From NCBI RefSeq assembly GCF_036825535.1, contig NZ_CP098813.1, positions 1,364,001-1,428,000 on the forward strand: a stretch of DNA of 64,000 nt, read 5' to 3'. Position numbers and translations under genes: made by a program. Source of the stretch: Parasalinivibrio latis (lineage in GTDB: Bacteria > Pseudomonadota > Gammaproteobacteria > Enterobacterales > Vibrionaceae). The notes beneath the pieces are model-generated. The model did not search any database and was not told where the DNA came from. It saw only the letters and a program-made list of their open reading frames with translations. Below are positions 52,464 through 62,023 of the stretch, one piece after another (position 1 is the first letter of the stretch; each line of letters opens with the position of its first letter).

Positions 52464-54836
52464 CTATTCTCCGCGAATGGGTCTTTTTGTCTGGCATGGA
52501 CGCTCATTTAAGCCAAACCAGATCTGGCCAAGGGCAATGCCTGAGTCATTGACAGGAAGGTGCTTCCGGGGAAGTTGTGATATGCCGCGTTGGTTTAATT
52601 CCCGGTTGCACTTTTCAAGAAGAAGCCGATTCTGGAATACCCCTCCGCACAGGGCGACAGGCAATGGGTGATATTCGCTTTGGCATGAGGCAGACAGCGA
52701 GCAAACCGCAGTTGCCAATGTTGAGATAAAAGCGTCTGCAATCTGGCCTATCCGTTGGTCCGTCAACGGGCTGGATTGGGTTGCCTGTAATATCTGCTTA
52801 AACAGGGATTGGGTTTCCCAGATTTTTTGTGCGCCATCTTCAATGATTGGAAGCGCAAAAACCAGTTCCTGGTTAGCAACTTCGCGTCCGGGTTTCTGGC
52901 GATAATCCCGTGCAGCGGATTCCAGCATCATACCTGCTTCCCCCTCAAACCGGGTTTCCCTTACAAGGTTGAGAAGCCTTGCCACCGCATCGAAAAGGCG
53001 TCCAACTGAATTGCACTGGATGCAAGATACGCCTGATTGCCAGAGCCTGTACAAATTTCGAATAAAAACAGGGGATACGCTGCTTAACGCAGGAAGATCC
53101 ATCTCAATGATTGTGTCCGGGTCGTAACGCTCAAACAGCAGGGATAGCAGGGTACGGGTTGGATCTTTGATTGCCTGTTCATTGCCTACCAGTTTAAATG
53201 GTGCAAAGTGGGCGAGGCGGGTTACCTTAACTGATTCGGCAAGCAACGCTTCTCCTCCCCACAAGGTGCCGTCCGTGCCAAGACCGGTGCCGTCAAATGC
53301 AACTCCCAGCACCGGGCCCTTATGGTTATTTACTGCCATTACGGCGAGAAGATGGGCGTAATGGTGTTGAATCTCACGTTTTTCGCAGTTGTTAAACTGT
53401 CCGGCATATTGGGTCGAGACATAACCTTGGTGCAGGTCATGGATGACTTTTTCCGGGATGAAGTCATATATCTCAGACAGCGTCCGGACAGTCCGTTCGA
53501 AATGGTTTGCCGCTTCGAGTGACTGGTTCTCCCCGATGTAGGGGCTGAGCATGACCTGTTTGCCCAATGTGATGGCGATTGTACTTTTTTGCTGGGCGCC
53601 CACTGCCAGCAAGGGTGTTAAAACCGGGCTTTCCAAGGGAATGCTCAAAGGGGCGTAGCCTCTTGCCAGGCGAATCACCATCAATTCACCGTCGACAACC
53701 TGAACCACACTGTCGTCACAGGCGCGAACAATAGGGCGGTTGTGGTCCAGTACGCCGTCTACAACATCGCCAAGCTGGGTAAAAATGTCTTGAGAGTCGG
53801 TGATGATAGGCTGTCCACTGACATTGGCGCTGGTGGCGACAATTGGATTTTCCAGCATATCCATCAGAAGGCTGTGAAGCGGTGTATATGGGAGAAAAAT
53901 TCCCAGGCTGCATATTCCAGTGGCGATTTCAGGTGCAATCTGGTCATCACAATCATTACGTTTTCGCATCAATACGATTGGGCGCTGGCGGCTTTCCAGT
54001 GCATCCCACTCAGCGTTGTCACCGGTAACGAGCTGTTCTGCGCTTTCCCTGTTTTTAACCATAACGGCAAGAGGTTTCGCCGGGCGGTGTTTGCGTTCCC
54101 TGAGGGTTGTGACTGCGGCACTGTTGCTGGCATCGCAGACAAGGTGGAACCCTCCCAGTCCTTTGATAGCCAGGATTTTGCCTTCACGGATAGCTTTGGC
54201 AGCATCACTTAACGCCTGCTCATGGGTACTGGTTTGTTCACCGGTGGACGTTAAGTAACGCAAGTGTGGCCCACAGTCCGGGCAACTCACCGGCTGGGCA
54301 TGGTAGCGACGGTTTAGCGGGTCATTGTACTCACGCTCACAGACGGCACACATGGTGAAACCGGCCATTGCTGTGTTACTACGGTCATACGGCAGAGCCC
54401 GGATGATGGTGTAGCGGGGGCCGCAGTTGGTGCAATTGGTAAAGGGGTAGCGGTAGTAACGGCTTTCCGGGTTGCGGATATCCGCCAGGCAGTCCGGGCA
54501 GGTTGCCATATCCGGTGAGAGGGACACGGTAGCGTGCGCATGGCTGTCACTTTCGATGATACTGAAACCGGAAAATTCCGGGTTTACCGGAAGCCTTTCA
54601 GCCGTGACATTGTCCACTCGTGCCAGTGGAGGCGGGTTCTTCTCCAGCTGTAACAGAAAGCCATCAACGGCATGGGTTTTACCCTGCACATGAATGATGA
54701 CACCCTGTACGCTGTTAAGCACGGTGCCTGCAAGACGGTTTTCAGTGGCAAGCCGGAATACAAAGGGGCGGAATCCCACCCCTTGTACAATGCCGGTAAC
54801 CTGGATTTTTAGGTGGCTGACAGCCATTTTATCCAT
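52464..54836 (-). CDS. hypF: Carbamoyltransferase HypF
   Basis: 790 residues with all four domains. Acylphosphatase-like (1-95: VQGVGFRPFVFRLA), two zinc fingers (C113, C116, C135, C138 and C163, C166, C185, C188), a YrdC-like domain (about 205-385) and a Kae1-like domain ending ALCGGVFQNRLLL and VNDSGIALGQ. HypF makes the carbamoyl group that becomes the cyanide ligands. It is 6 bp after the HypF-like paralogue. Confidence 0.95.
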   Translation of the reverse strand: MDKMAVSHLKIQVTGIVQGVGFRPFVFRLATENRLAGTVLNSVQGVIIHVQGKTHAVDGFLLQLEKNPPPLARVDNVTAERLPVNPEFSGFSIIESDSHAHATVSLSPDMATCPDCLADIRNPESRYYRYPFTNCTNCGPRYTIIRALPYDRSNTAMAGFTMCAVCEREYNDPLNRRYHAQPVSCPDCGPHLRYLTSTGEQTSTHEQALSDAAKAIREGKILAIKGLGGFHLVCDASNSAAVTTLRERKHRPAKPLAVMVKNRESAEQLVTGDNAEWDALESRQRPIVLMRKRNDCDDQIAPEIATGICSLGIFLPYTPLHSLLMDMLENPIVATSANVSGQPIITDSQDIFTQLGDVVDGVLDHNRPIVRACDDSVVQVVDGELMVIRLARGYAPLSIPLESPVLTPLLAVGAQQKSTIAITLGKQVMLSPYIGENQSLEAANHFERTVRTLSEIYDFIPEKVIHDLHQGYVSTQYAGQFNNCEKREIQHHYAHLLAVMAVNNHKGPVLGVAFDGTGLGTDGTLWGGEALLAESVKVTRLAHFAPFKLVGNEQAIKDPTRTLLSLLFERYDPDTIIEMDLPALSSVSPVFIRNLYRLWQSGVSCIQCNSVGRLFDAVARLLNLVRETRFEGEAGMMLESAARDYRQKPGREVANQELVFALPIIEDGAQKIWETQSLFKQILQATQSSPLTDQRIGQIADAFISTLATAVCSLSASCQSEYHPLPVALCGGVFQNRLLLEKCNRELNQRGISQLPRKHLPVNDSGIALGQIWFGLNERPCQTKRPIRGE

Positions 54837-54842
54837 TGGTAT

Positions 54843-56570
54843 TTATCCCCGGCGACGTTGTTTCAGGAACAGCGCACCGGCGCTCAGGTTACTGCCGTCC
54901 AGCGTCAGCCTGCGGTTTACAAACAGTGGGAAGTTTTTGCCGACACGCAGGGAAATCCGGTTGGCGAGCACTTCATTAGCCAGCTCATTACCGGCGAGAG
55001 TAATTGAAGACAGGCCGATATTTCCGTCCAGGTGTTCTATCCAGTTGGAAAGGTAATCTGCCAGTGAGTCCATCAGGCCGAATGCAAGCTTCGGCGTGTG
55101 TCCTTCATCGCCATCAGTTCCCAACCGGAATGCCATCAGGCTCGCGAGCGTTTTCGTGAAGTCGAGCCCGCTGATGTCAGGGTTGTTATCGAAAGCAAAA
55201 TCAATTCGGTGAGAATTTTTGCCCCGGTATTTCAACGCGGCTGCCAGTACGGTGTCAGCCAGTTGATCCTTTGTCATTGCCGAGTGGGCAAGGCCGAGGA
55301 TAAAGGCGGCCGCTGCGTAAAGGGTGGTCAGGTTGTCGCGAAAACCGGTGAAACTGTACGCTGCAAGTGCGTCACAGTCTTCAGGGAATTGCTGCCTGAA
55401 TCGCGCAAGTAATTCATGGTGCCCTTCCTGCTCAACCAACTCTAAAACGGCTGAACCGGCTTCTGGCAAAGGGCGGAGCATGAAGAAGCTTTCAGTATTG
55501 AGTGTCCGGTCCAGCGTAACCAACTGACCCGGTGCCTGATTGCTAAAGTAGATGACTGCGGTATTTCGAAGGATGCCGGATTCTACGCTGCCACCATGCA
55601 AAGCACAGATGGCCTGGCTTTCTCGGCTGGATGAGTCGCCCGTATCGCTGAAATCGAACCGGATAGTCCCTTTTGCCCAGCTTGCCCGCAGGCCACGGAT
55701 GGTAGCTGCTTCGTGCAGCGGTTCCCCAACGCAGTTAATGGCAGAGGGTTTTGCTGCAAACCGTGGGTTATCAATCTGGCTCCAGCCATTTTCAACCCAG
55801 GCCATAGCAGGCTGCAACGCGGCACTGGCGTAATAAATGTGGTCAATACCGCGCTGACGAAGGAGCTCGGCAAAGACGGAAATCTCCCGGTTCCACGCAA
55901 AGCAAACGTCATAGAGAGGGTCTGTCAAGCCGGATTGGTTATCTGAGGGACGCAGGGTGAGTCGGGGCTTTTCGATGCTGGAAAGTGCCAGGACATGGCG
56001 GTTTTCAACGGCAAAGTGATTGTTCAGCCGGTTTGGGTTGGTGACCAGAATTTGGTTCCGTACTCCGGGTTCCACTGGGTTTATTCCAAATGTATAAGTG
56101 TGCCCATTGAGACTGAGTTGTGTTCGTCCGCTTTCCAAAAACTCGGCTGCATGCTGGCTAAGCAGGCTGAATGTCAACGAAGCAGAGGAGTGCCGCTCGC
56201 CGTGGCAAACCGGGCACGCAAGATCCAGTTCACCAAATTGCGGGGACTGGTTGTCGGAAAATGAAGTGTGACAACGGCTGCAGAAAGGAAGCTGAAACGG
56301 GGCGTGTTTTATCGGTGATTTGTTACCAACCCGCGAGTCAACTACGTCCATTTTTGCACCGGTAAGCCAGCAGGAAAGCAGGAAGTCGCTGGAAATGGAC
56401 GAAGCCAGTGCTTCAAGCTGAGTCTGGTTACCTTCAGCTTCAAGGATAAAGGTATTGTCTTTCCAGCCAACAGTGACATCCAGTTCCGGGTAATCAAGGT
56501 AGCGGTTACATAAATGCGCGTAGAAAGGGACTTTTCGGGAACAGGTAAAGGCAAAACGAATCAGCTTCAT
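54843..56570 (-). CDS. HypF-like paralogue lacking the YrdC core, hydrogenase-locus protein
   Basis: 575 residues with a HypF-like plan. An acylphosphatase-like N-terminus (1-85), one zinc-finger-like module (C97, C100, C119, C122) where HypF has two, and a degenerate Kae1-like end (SITLAGNELANEVLANRI, parallel to HypF GGVFQNRLL, and LDGSNLSAGALFL, parallel to VNDSGIALGQ). The YrdC motifs and catalytic Kae1 residues are not recognisable. It sits between hyaD and hypF. It likely aids hydrogenase maturation in a non-catalytic or altered way; homologues occur in Shewanella-type loci as far as I recall. Confidence 0.7.
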   Translation of the reverse strand: MKLIRFAFTCSRKVPFYAHLCNRYLDYPELDVTVGWKDNTFILEAEGNQTQLEALASSISSDFLLSCWLTGAKMDVVDSRVGNKSPIKHAPFQLPFCSRCHTSFSDNQSPQFGELDLACPVCHGERHSSASLTFSLLSQHAAEFLESGRTQLSLNGHTYTFGINPVEPGVRNQILVTNPNRLNNHFAVENRHVLALSSIEKPRLTLRPSDNQSGLTDPLYDVCFAWNREISVFAELLRQRGIDHIYYASAALQPAMAWVENGWSQIDNPRFAAKPSAINCVGEPLHEAATIRGLRASWAKGTIRFDFSDTGDSSSRESQAICALHGGSVESGILRNTAVIYFSNQAPGQLVTLDRTLNTESFFMLRPLPEAGSAVLELVEQEGHHELLARFRQQFPEDCDALAAYSFTGFRDNLTTLYAAAAFILGLAHSAMTKDQLADTVLAAALKYRGKNSHRIDFAFDNNPDISGLDFTKTLASLMAFRLGTDGDEGHTPKLAFGLMDSLADYLSNWIEHLDGNIGLSSITLAGNELANEVLANRISLRVGKNFPLFVNRRLTLDGSNLSAGALFLKQRRRG

Positions 56571-56580
56571 GGGAACTCAG

Positions 56581-57117
56581 TTATCCGCGTTTGTAGGAGT
56601 CAGGGATCAGGCTGTTGATGTCGATATCCGCGACGCGCTCGCAGGTAATACCGAGCGATTCCATGTGTTTGAGCAGGGCTTTTTCCATTACCGGGATGGA
56701 CGCCTGAATCTTTTCAGTAAGGCCGAGGTACATAGGTTCAAGCACGGTTGGCACCATGCCAAGGATCCAGGTATCCGGCCGGTCACCCACCATTTCCATC
56801 ATGATCAGGGTTTGCAGCATCTCCACTTCATGGGCGCTGCCCTGCCAGTCAATTTCCGGTGGCGCATTGTCAAAGTTGAAGTAATAAACCTGTCCCGGTT
56901 CGGCTCCCGCCGCATTGACAGTATCTACCACTATCAGGTGGTCATATTTTGCAAGGATAGGGGTCAGCCCCTGGGCCAGGGTACCGCCGTCAAGGGTATC
57001 GATCTGGTGTTCAGGATGGCTGAATCGGTAATTTTCAGTGATGTAGTTGACAAAATGTACGCCGACTCCTTCGTCGGCGTACAGGACATTGCCAATACCC
57101 AGCAGCAATATCTTCAT
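56581..57117 (-). CDS. hyaD: Hydrogenase maturation protease, HyaD/HybD type
   Basis: 178 residues. GIGNVLYADEGVG (Glu16 region), VVDTVNA (Asp) and GSAHEVEML (His) are the nickel-sensing ligands of this endopeptidase. It cuts the C-terminal extension from the large subunit after nickel is inserted. It follows the cytochrome gene by 4 bp. Confidence 0.92.
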   Translation of the reverse strand: MKILLLGIGNVLYADEGVGVHFVNYITENYRFSHPEHQIDTLDGGTLAQGLTPILAKYDHLIVVDTVNAAGAEPGQVYYFNFDNAPPEIDWQGSAHEVEMLQTLIMMEMVGDRPDTWILGMVPTVLEPMYLGLTEKIQASIPVMEKALLKHMESLGITCERVADIDINSLIPDSYKRG

Positions 57118-57121
57118 GCGG

Positions 57122-57799
57122 TTAGTGGTCCTTATGGACGGGCTTGTAGTCGTAACCGGACAGGATGGAATCCGCTGAACCGTTGCGGAACCGGATACCT
57201 GTCCACACCACCATGTAAACGTGAATCACCACAAAGATGATAAACGCCCAGGTGACGTAGTGGTGCCACAGACGCACATTCGCCAGGCCACCCATCAGGT
57301 AGGTCAGGTAATCGGTGACAGGCCACAGCATGGCAGCAAGGCCACCGTGATAGACGTTGTCGTACAGCATCAGCCCGGTTACGCACATAAAGATTGCCAG
57401 AGTGGAGATACCCGCATACACCATCAGCTGGAGTGGGCCATACGCACCGTTGTGGGGCGGCTTACCCATCCACAGGTATGCTTTAATCTGCTGTACCCAG
57501 CTCTTAGTGCTCAGGGCATCACTGATGGAGCGACGCTCCACATTGCTCCGGCTGAAGAAAAACAGGTAAACCCGCGCCATGGTGATGGCGACCAAAAGGA
57601 AACCAAACACTTCATGGGCAAAGCGGATCCAGCCGTTTACCAGCACATTGGTGCTGTCCGGGGCAACCAGGAAAGGCCAGGCAATATAAAAACCGGTTAC
57701 CACCAGAGCGGTGATAGCCAGGGCACGCAGCCAGTGGCAAACCCGGATAACAACGGAAAAGACCCGCTCCCGTTTATAGAGAACATCTTGGGCACTCAT
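57122..57799 (-). CDS. hyaC: Hydrogenase b-type cytochrome subunit
   Basis: 225 residues with four membrane helices and His residues placed for two b haems (RVCHWLRAL, RFAHEVFG, LWHHYVTW, FVVIHVYM). It anchors the hydrogenase and passes electrons to quinone. AAGGAG sits 10 bp before ATG 57799; the frame extends upstream into the hyaB end, so the shorter start is chosen. Confidence 0.92.
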   Translation of the reverse strand: MSAQDVLYKRERVFSVVIRVCHWLRALAITALVVTGFYIAWPFLVAPDSTNVLVNGWIRFAHEVFGFLLVAITMARVYLFFFSRSNVERRSISDALSTKSWVQQIKAYLWMGKPPHNGAYGPLQLMVYAGISTLAIFMCVTGLMLYDNVYHGGLAAMLWPVTDYLTYLMGGLANVRLWHHYVTWAFIIFVVIHVYMVVWTGIRFRNGSADSILSGYDYKPVHKDH

Positions 57800-57809
57800 A
57801 GTGGACTCC

Positions 57810-59513
57810 TTACAGTGCGCTTGGGTCAATTCGGAACTCACTCAGCGACTGGCCTTTGTAGTCCATCACGTGTACAGAGCACGCCATGCAAGGGTCGAAA
57901 GAGTGAATTATGCGCAAAATTTCCAGCGGTTTGGTCGGGTCATCCAGCTTCAGGCCAACCAAGGACGCTTCATATGGGCCGACTTTACCATTACCGTCGC
58001 GAGGGCCTGCGTTCCAGGTGGTCGGTACGACTGCCTGATAGTTTTCAACCAGACCGTGCTTGATGCGGATCCAGTGGCTCAGCAGGCCGCGAGGCGCTTC
58101 AATCATCGCAAAACCCTTGTACTCTTTTTCAGGGTTCAGGTTTGGTGCGATATAGGTTGAGGTATCTGACTGGATATTAGCGACCAGTGCTTCGAAAGTC
58201 CGGTTGCCGTAACGGGCCTGAACCAGCGTATGCAACATACGGGCAGCGGTACGTCCCAGGGTAGTAAACAGGGCTTCTTTAGGCAGGCCGGTGCGGGCCA
58301 GGAATGCATCGACAGTCTCAACGACTTCCGGGACACCGCGGCCATAGTTCACCAACATAGCAGCCAGCGGGCCCACCTCAACGGGTTCGCCCGCATAACG
58401 TGGAGACTTCACCCAGGAGTACTTGCCTACACCGTCTACGGTTGGCAGTTTGCCAAATACAGTGTCACGCTCAACAAAAGGCGTGTGCTCCGGAATGGTT
58501 GTGCCATCCAGCGGGTGCTGTGGGTGAGGGGCGTTGTACCATGAGTGGGTCACGTCTTCTTCGATCTTGTACGGATCGATATCTTCCACATTGGCAAGGT
58601 CACCGTTACGGATGATACCGCTGTGGAACAGGTATTGGTTTTGCCCTGTCAGTACATCATCAGTAGACATGAAGTTACGTACATTCACGCCGCCCAGAAC
58701 AGAAGGCTCTTTGCCGTAGGCATCGGCTGCCATGATGAGGTCAGCCTGATAGGCGCGCTCAATAAACTCAACCACGGTAGCACGGCGCTGCGCCCATTCC
58801 TGGAGACGGGCAGGGTTGATCATGTCACGTACACAGGTAATGCCGCCAACAACCACTGACTGTGGATGCGGGTTTTTACCGCCCCAGATTGCCATCATCT
58901 CAGCAACAATTCGCTGGATTTCCAGTGCCTTGAAGTAGTGTGACAGACCAATCAGGTTTTGCTCAGGGGTGAAGCTGTAAGACTTGTTGCCCCAATATGC
59001 ATTCGCGAAGGGGCCCAGTTTGCCGGTATCAACAAACTTCTTCACTTTTTCCTGGATAGCACGAAGCTCGCCTTCACCGGCTGCCATCGGGGTATCGGAA
59101 TACTTCATTGCCACCTGGGCGGCTTTGGCTGGATCCGCCTTCAGGGCAGAAACAACGTCTATCCAGTCAAGGCCGTGCAGAATATAGAAGTGCACGATGT
59201 GGTCGTGCATGTGCAGGGCTTCCAGCATCATGGAACGCAGGTATTTGGCGTTCATTGGCACCGCTGCCCCAATGGCATTTTCAACTGCCATGGTGCCGCA
59301 CAGATAGTGCGAAAAAGTACATACACCACAGATACGCTGAACCAGCAGGCCAACGTCGAACGGGGTACGTCCTTTCAGGATAATTTCAAGGCCACGGAAC
59401 AGGGTGGAAGATGCCCACGCTTTCTCTACCACATTGTTTTCGTCGACTTCGACTTCAATGCGCAGGTGGCCCTCAATACGGGTGATCGGGTCAATGACGA
59501 CACGCTTGCTCAT
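57810..59513 (-). CDS. hyaB: [NiFe]-hydrogenase large subunit
   Basis: 567 residues. Active-site cysteines are RICGVC (C62, C65) and DPCMACSVH (C542, C545). The residues after H548 (19 amino acids) form the extension removed by HyaD. RIEGHLRIEVEV opens the protein. It holds the Ni-Fe centre that splits H2. It follows hyaA by 2 bp. Confidence 0.96.
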   Translation of the reverse strand: MSKRVVIDPITRIEGHLRIEVEVDENNVVEKAWASSTLFRGLEIILKGRTPFDVGLLVQRICGVCTFSHYLCGTMAVENAIGAAVPMNAKYLRSMMLEALHMHDHIVHFYILHGLDWIDVVSALKADPAKAAQVAMKYSDTPMAAGEGELRAIQEKVKKFVDTGKLGPFANAYWGNKSYSFTPEQNLIGLSHYFKALEIQRIVAEMMAIWGGKNPHPQSVVVGGITCVRDMINPARLQEWAQRRATVVEFIERAYQADLIMAADAYGKEPSVLGGVNVRNFMSTDDVLTGQNQYLFHSGIIRNGDLANVEDIDPYKIEEDVTHSWYNAPHPQHPLDGTTIPEHTPFVERDTVFGKLPTVDGVGKYSWVKSPRYAGEPVEVGPLAAMLVNYGRGVPEVVETVDAFLARTGLPKEALFTTLGRTAARMLHTLVQARYGNRTFEALVANIQSDTSTYIAPNLNPEKEYKGFAMIEAPRGLLSHWIRIKHGLVENYQAVVPTTWNAGPRDGNGKVGPYEASLVGLKLDDPTKPLEILRIIHSFDPCMACSVHVMDYKGQSLSEFRIDPSAL

Positions 59514-59515
59514 TA

Positions 59516-60661
59516 TTATTTTTCCTCGTCGTTATAAGAGCCGGCAAAGAAGCTGCCCACTGCGTGAATACCAATACCAACAGCTGTCAGGCCAAGGGTG
59601 ACGGATCCAATGGTGTCAGCGGTGGCATCCAGTCCGTGCAGAAGCTGGCGGCCGAGTGGCTTTTCAAAGTCTGCCATGTCATCCCAGAAATCCGGCTCAG
59701 AACAGCCAATGCAACCGTGACCGGCCAGAACAGGCCAGCTTGTATGGTTGTTAAAACGTTCCTGAGGGCAGTTGTTGTAGGTGTAAGGGCCTTTACAACC
59801 CATTTTGTACAGGCAGTAACCGTTTACAGCGCCTTCATCGCCGAACTGCTCAACAAATTCACCCGCATCGAAGTGGCCACGGCGTTCGCAGTTGTCGTGT
59901 ACACGGGCACCGTATGCCCATTTAGGGCGGTTGAACATATCAAGGGCAGGGAGTTTGCCGAACATGATGAAGTACATGAGGGTGCCGACGATGTTGGAAG
60001 AGCTTGGCGGGCAGCCACCGAGGTTGACCACTGGGCGGTCAATCACTGCATGGACGCCTTTGGCACCGGTTGGGTTTGGCTTGGCTGCCTGAACGCCACC
60101 GAATGAGGCACAGGTACCAACGGAAATAATTGCGGCAGCGCCAGCGGCGGCTTCCCGAACCATCTCAAGGCCGGTATGTGCCTTGCAGCCCAGCGTCAAG
60201 TAAGTACCGCCGTTTGCAGTGGGTACTGCACCTTCTACCGCCAGAAGATACTGGCCGTGGTAGTCACGCATCGCTGCATCAAGGTTTTCTTCTGCCTGCC
60301 AGCCTGCTGCTGCCATCAGGGTTTCCTGATACTCGAGGGATACATGGTCAAAGATAAGGGTGCTGACATCTGGGGTAGATGAACGGAGCAAGGATTCTGA
60401 GCAGCCGGTACATTCGGCCATGTGCATCCAGATAAGCGGGACGCGATCGGCAAGTTCGGCAGCTTCGGCAACCAGACTGCTGAATGGCATAGGTAACGCC
60501 AGTGCCGAAGTGAGGGTAGCGCTCCAGATGAGGAACTGTCGTCGGCTGATGCCGTGTTGTTCCAAGCGCTCCTGAAGGGTCTGTTCTTTACGGGGGTTTA
60601 ACTGGCGCAGCTTTTCAAGCCTTGCCTTACCGAGCTCATAAAGAGCTGCATGTGTATCCAT
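59516..60661 (-). CDS. hyaA: [NiFe]-hydrogenase small subunit
   Basis: 381 residues. A Tat signal is seen as SRRQFLIWS (RR at 40-41), and a C-terminal membrane helix lies at about 350-375. Iron-sulfur cysteines include CTGCSE (84, 87), GTCASFGG and CPQERFNN. The two positions that hold extra cysteines in oxygen-tolerant enzymes are Gly here, so the proximal cluster should be a normal [4Fe-4S]. The first gene of the hydrogenase operon. Confidence 0.95.
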   Translation of the reverse strand: MDTHAALYELGKARLEKLRQLNPRKEQTLQERLEQHGISRRQFLIWSATLTSALALPMPFSSLVAEAAELADRVPLIWMHMAECTGCSESLLRSSTPDVSTLIFDHVSLEYQETLMAAAGWQAEENLDAAMRDYHGQYLLAVEGAVPTANGGTYLTLGCKAHTGLEMVREAAAGAAAIISVGTCASFGGVQAAKPNPTGAKGVHAVIDRPVVNLGGCPPSSSNIVGTLMYFIMFGKLPALDMFNRPKWAYGARVHDNCERRGHFDAGEFVEQFGDEGAVNGYCLYKMGCKGPYTYNNCPQERFNNHTSWPVLAGHGCIGCSEPDFWDDMADFEKPLGRQLLHGLDATADTIGSVTLGLTAVGIGIHAVGSFFAGSYNDEEK

Positions 60662-60752
60662 GGGTCAACCTTGCATGTTGCTGATTTGTTAGAGTGTTTT
60701 TTGTGGAGAAGCAAACTGCGGCGCTAGTTTAGGGTGTCATATTCATCAAAAT

Positions 60753-60768
60753 AGTGACACAGATCACA
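60753..60768. promoter_or_regulatory. CRP-like binding site upstream of hyaA
   Basis: AGTGACACAGATCACA matches TGTGA-N6-TCACA at nine of the ten fixed positions. It lies 92 bp upstream of the hyaA start codon. Confidence 0.5.
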
Positions 60769-60981
60769 TTTGTGGTTTGGCTTATCAGTTTGGTCATACA
60801 ATTGTTCTGAAAATGGTTTGATCGAATTTCAGAAATGGTGGTTATGACTCAAGGGAAAATAAAAAGGGCTGTATTTGTTAATGGAATGATTGGGTTTTTA
60901 CCTATTCATCCGGGTGGGTAGGTGCGGTATGTTCCCGGGGTGTTTGTAGCCATCGATGGGAATATGAATATTTCATGACCA

Positions 60982-60997
60982 ACTTATCTAGACAAGT
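60982..60997. promoter_or_regulatory. Palindromic operator upstream of phnC
   Basis: ACTTATCTAGACAAGT, symmetric but for one pair. The central TCTAGACAAGT is shared with the perfect palindrome before the regulator gene at 63908. Probably a GntR-family site. Confidence 0.55.
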
Positions 60998-61165
60998 CAA
61001 GGTGGTTGTCGGTTTATAGGGCAGTAAGTATTGAGCCGTCAGGATTCAAGGCCATATCTACCAATTGACGTTGTCGGTACGCGTTATCTTACTGTCACCA
61101 ATTGGTTATAAAAAAGTCACATTTAACATTGAGCATGGGGGCATTCGAAAAACGAGGTGTGCCCC

Positions 61166-61999
61166 ATGGGTTCAATAATAGAAATTACTGACCTGAACAA
61201 AACCTTTGGCAATAAGAAGGCGCTTGACCAGGTTAACCTGACAATCAACCACAATGAGATGACTGCCTTGCTCGGTCCATCCGGATCAGGAAAGTCGACA
61301 CTTCTCCGTCATCTCAGTGGACTAATAGTCTCCGACAAAGATGCGTCGGGCGAAATCAAGGTACTCGGCAAAACGGTTCAGCGAGCCGGTAAACCCTCCA
61401 AAGATGTGCGCGCGAGCCGTTCCCAGGCCGGGTATATCTTCCAGCAATTTAATCTGGTCAACCGTCTCAGTGTGATGACCAATGTTCTGATTGGCAGTCT
61501 TAGTGAGACGCCGTTCTGGCGTTCGATGACCGGTAACTTCACAAAAGATCAGAAAGCCCGTGCGATGGCTGCCCTGGATCGAGTGGGGATGGCAGAGTTT
61601 GCGTCCCAACGCGTGTCAAACCTCTCGGGTGGTCAGCAGCAACGCGTGGCAATTGCCCGTGCCCTTATGCAAAACGCCCGCATCATTTTTGCCGATGAGC
61701 CTATTGCCTCATTGGACCCCGAATCTTCACGCATCGTGATGGAACTTCTTCAGGACATTAACCGGAAAGAAGGGATTCCGGTTGTTGTGACACTTCACCA
61801 GGTTGAGCACGCACTTCGCTACTGCAAGCACATTGTGGCCCTGCGGGATGGCAAGGTCTTCTACGAAGGCAGCAGTAAAGGGGTGTCTGAAGCTGAAATA
61901 AACGAACTTTACCGCGGAAAAGCAGCACCCAGGAAAGCAGTAATGCCGGCCGGGGAAACTGCTCCTGCGTTTAATGAACCATTAACACTTACTCATTGA
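61166..61999 (+). CDS. phnC: Phosphonate ABC transporter ATP-binding protein
   Basis: 277 residues. Walker A GPSGSGKST (37-45), signature LSGGQQQRVAIARAL, Walker B IIFADEPIASLDP. PhnC features include YIFQQFNLVNRLSV. It powers phosphonate import with PhnD and PhnE. A GTG at 61157 could also serve as start; the ATG at 61166 has GAGG 8 bp upstream. Confidence 0.92.
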   Translation: MGSIIEITDLNKTFGNKKALDQVNLTINHNEMTALLGPSGSGKSTLLRHLSGLIVSDKDASGEIKVLGKTVQRAGKPSKDVRASRSQAGYIFQQFNLVNRLSVMTNVLIGSLSETPFWRSMTGNFTKDQKARAMAALDRVGMAEFASQRVSNLSGGQQQRVAIARALMQNARIIFADEPIASLDPESSRIVMELLQDINRKEGIPVVVTLHQVEHALRYCKHIVALRDGKVFYEGSSKGVSEAEINELYRGKAAPRKAVMPAGETAPAFNEPLTLTH

Positions 62000-62023
62000 T
62001 AAATCGGATAAAGGAATCTGAAC

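Larger units (their letters stand above)
60662..61165. other. 504-bp divergent region (hyaA / phnC)
   Basis: Holds promoters for hyaA and phnC, a CRP-like site and a palindromic operator (separate entries). GTTTGATCGAATTTCA at about 60817-60832 is only a weak match to an FNR site. No gene was seen. Confidence 0.5.

Noticed and set aside
60815..60833. FNR-type site upstream of hyaA
   Set aside because: Only one half (TTGAT) fits; the other half is poor, so it was not listed as a site.
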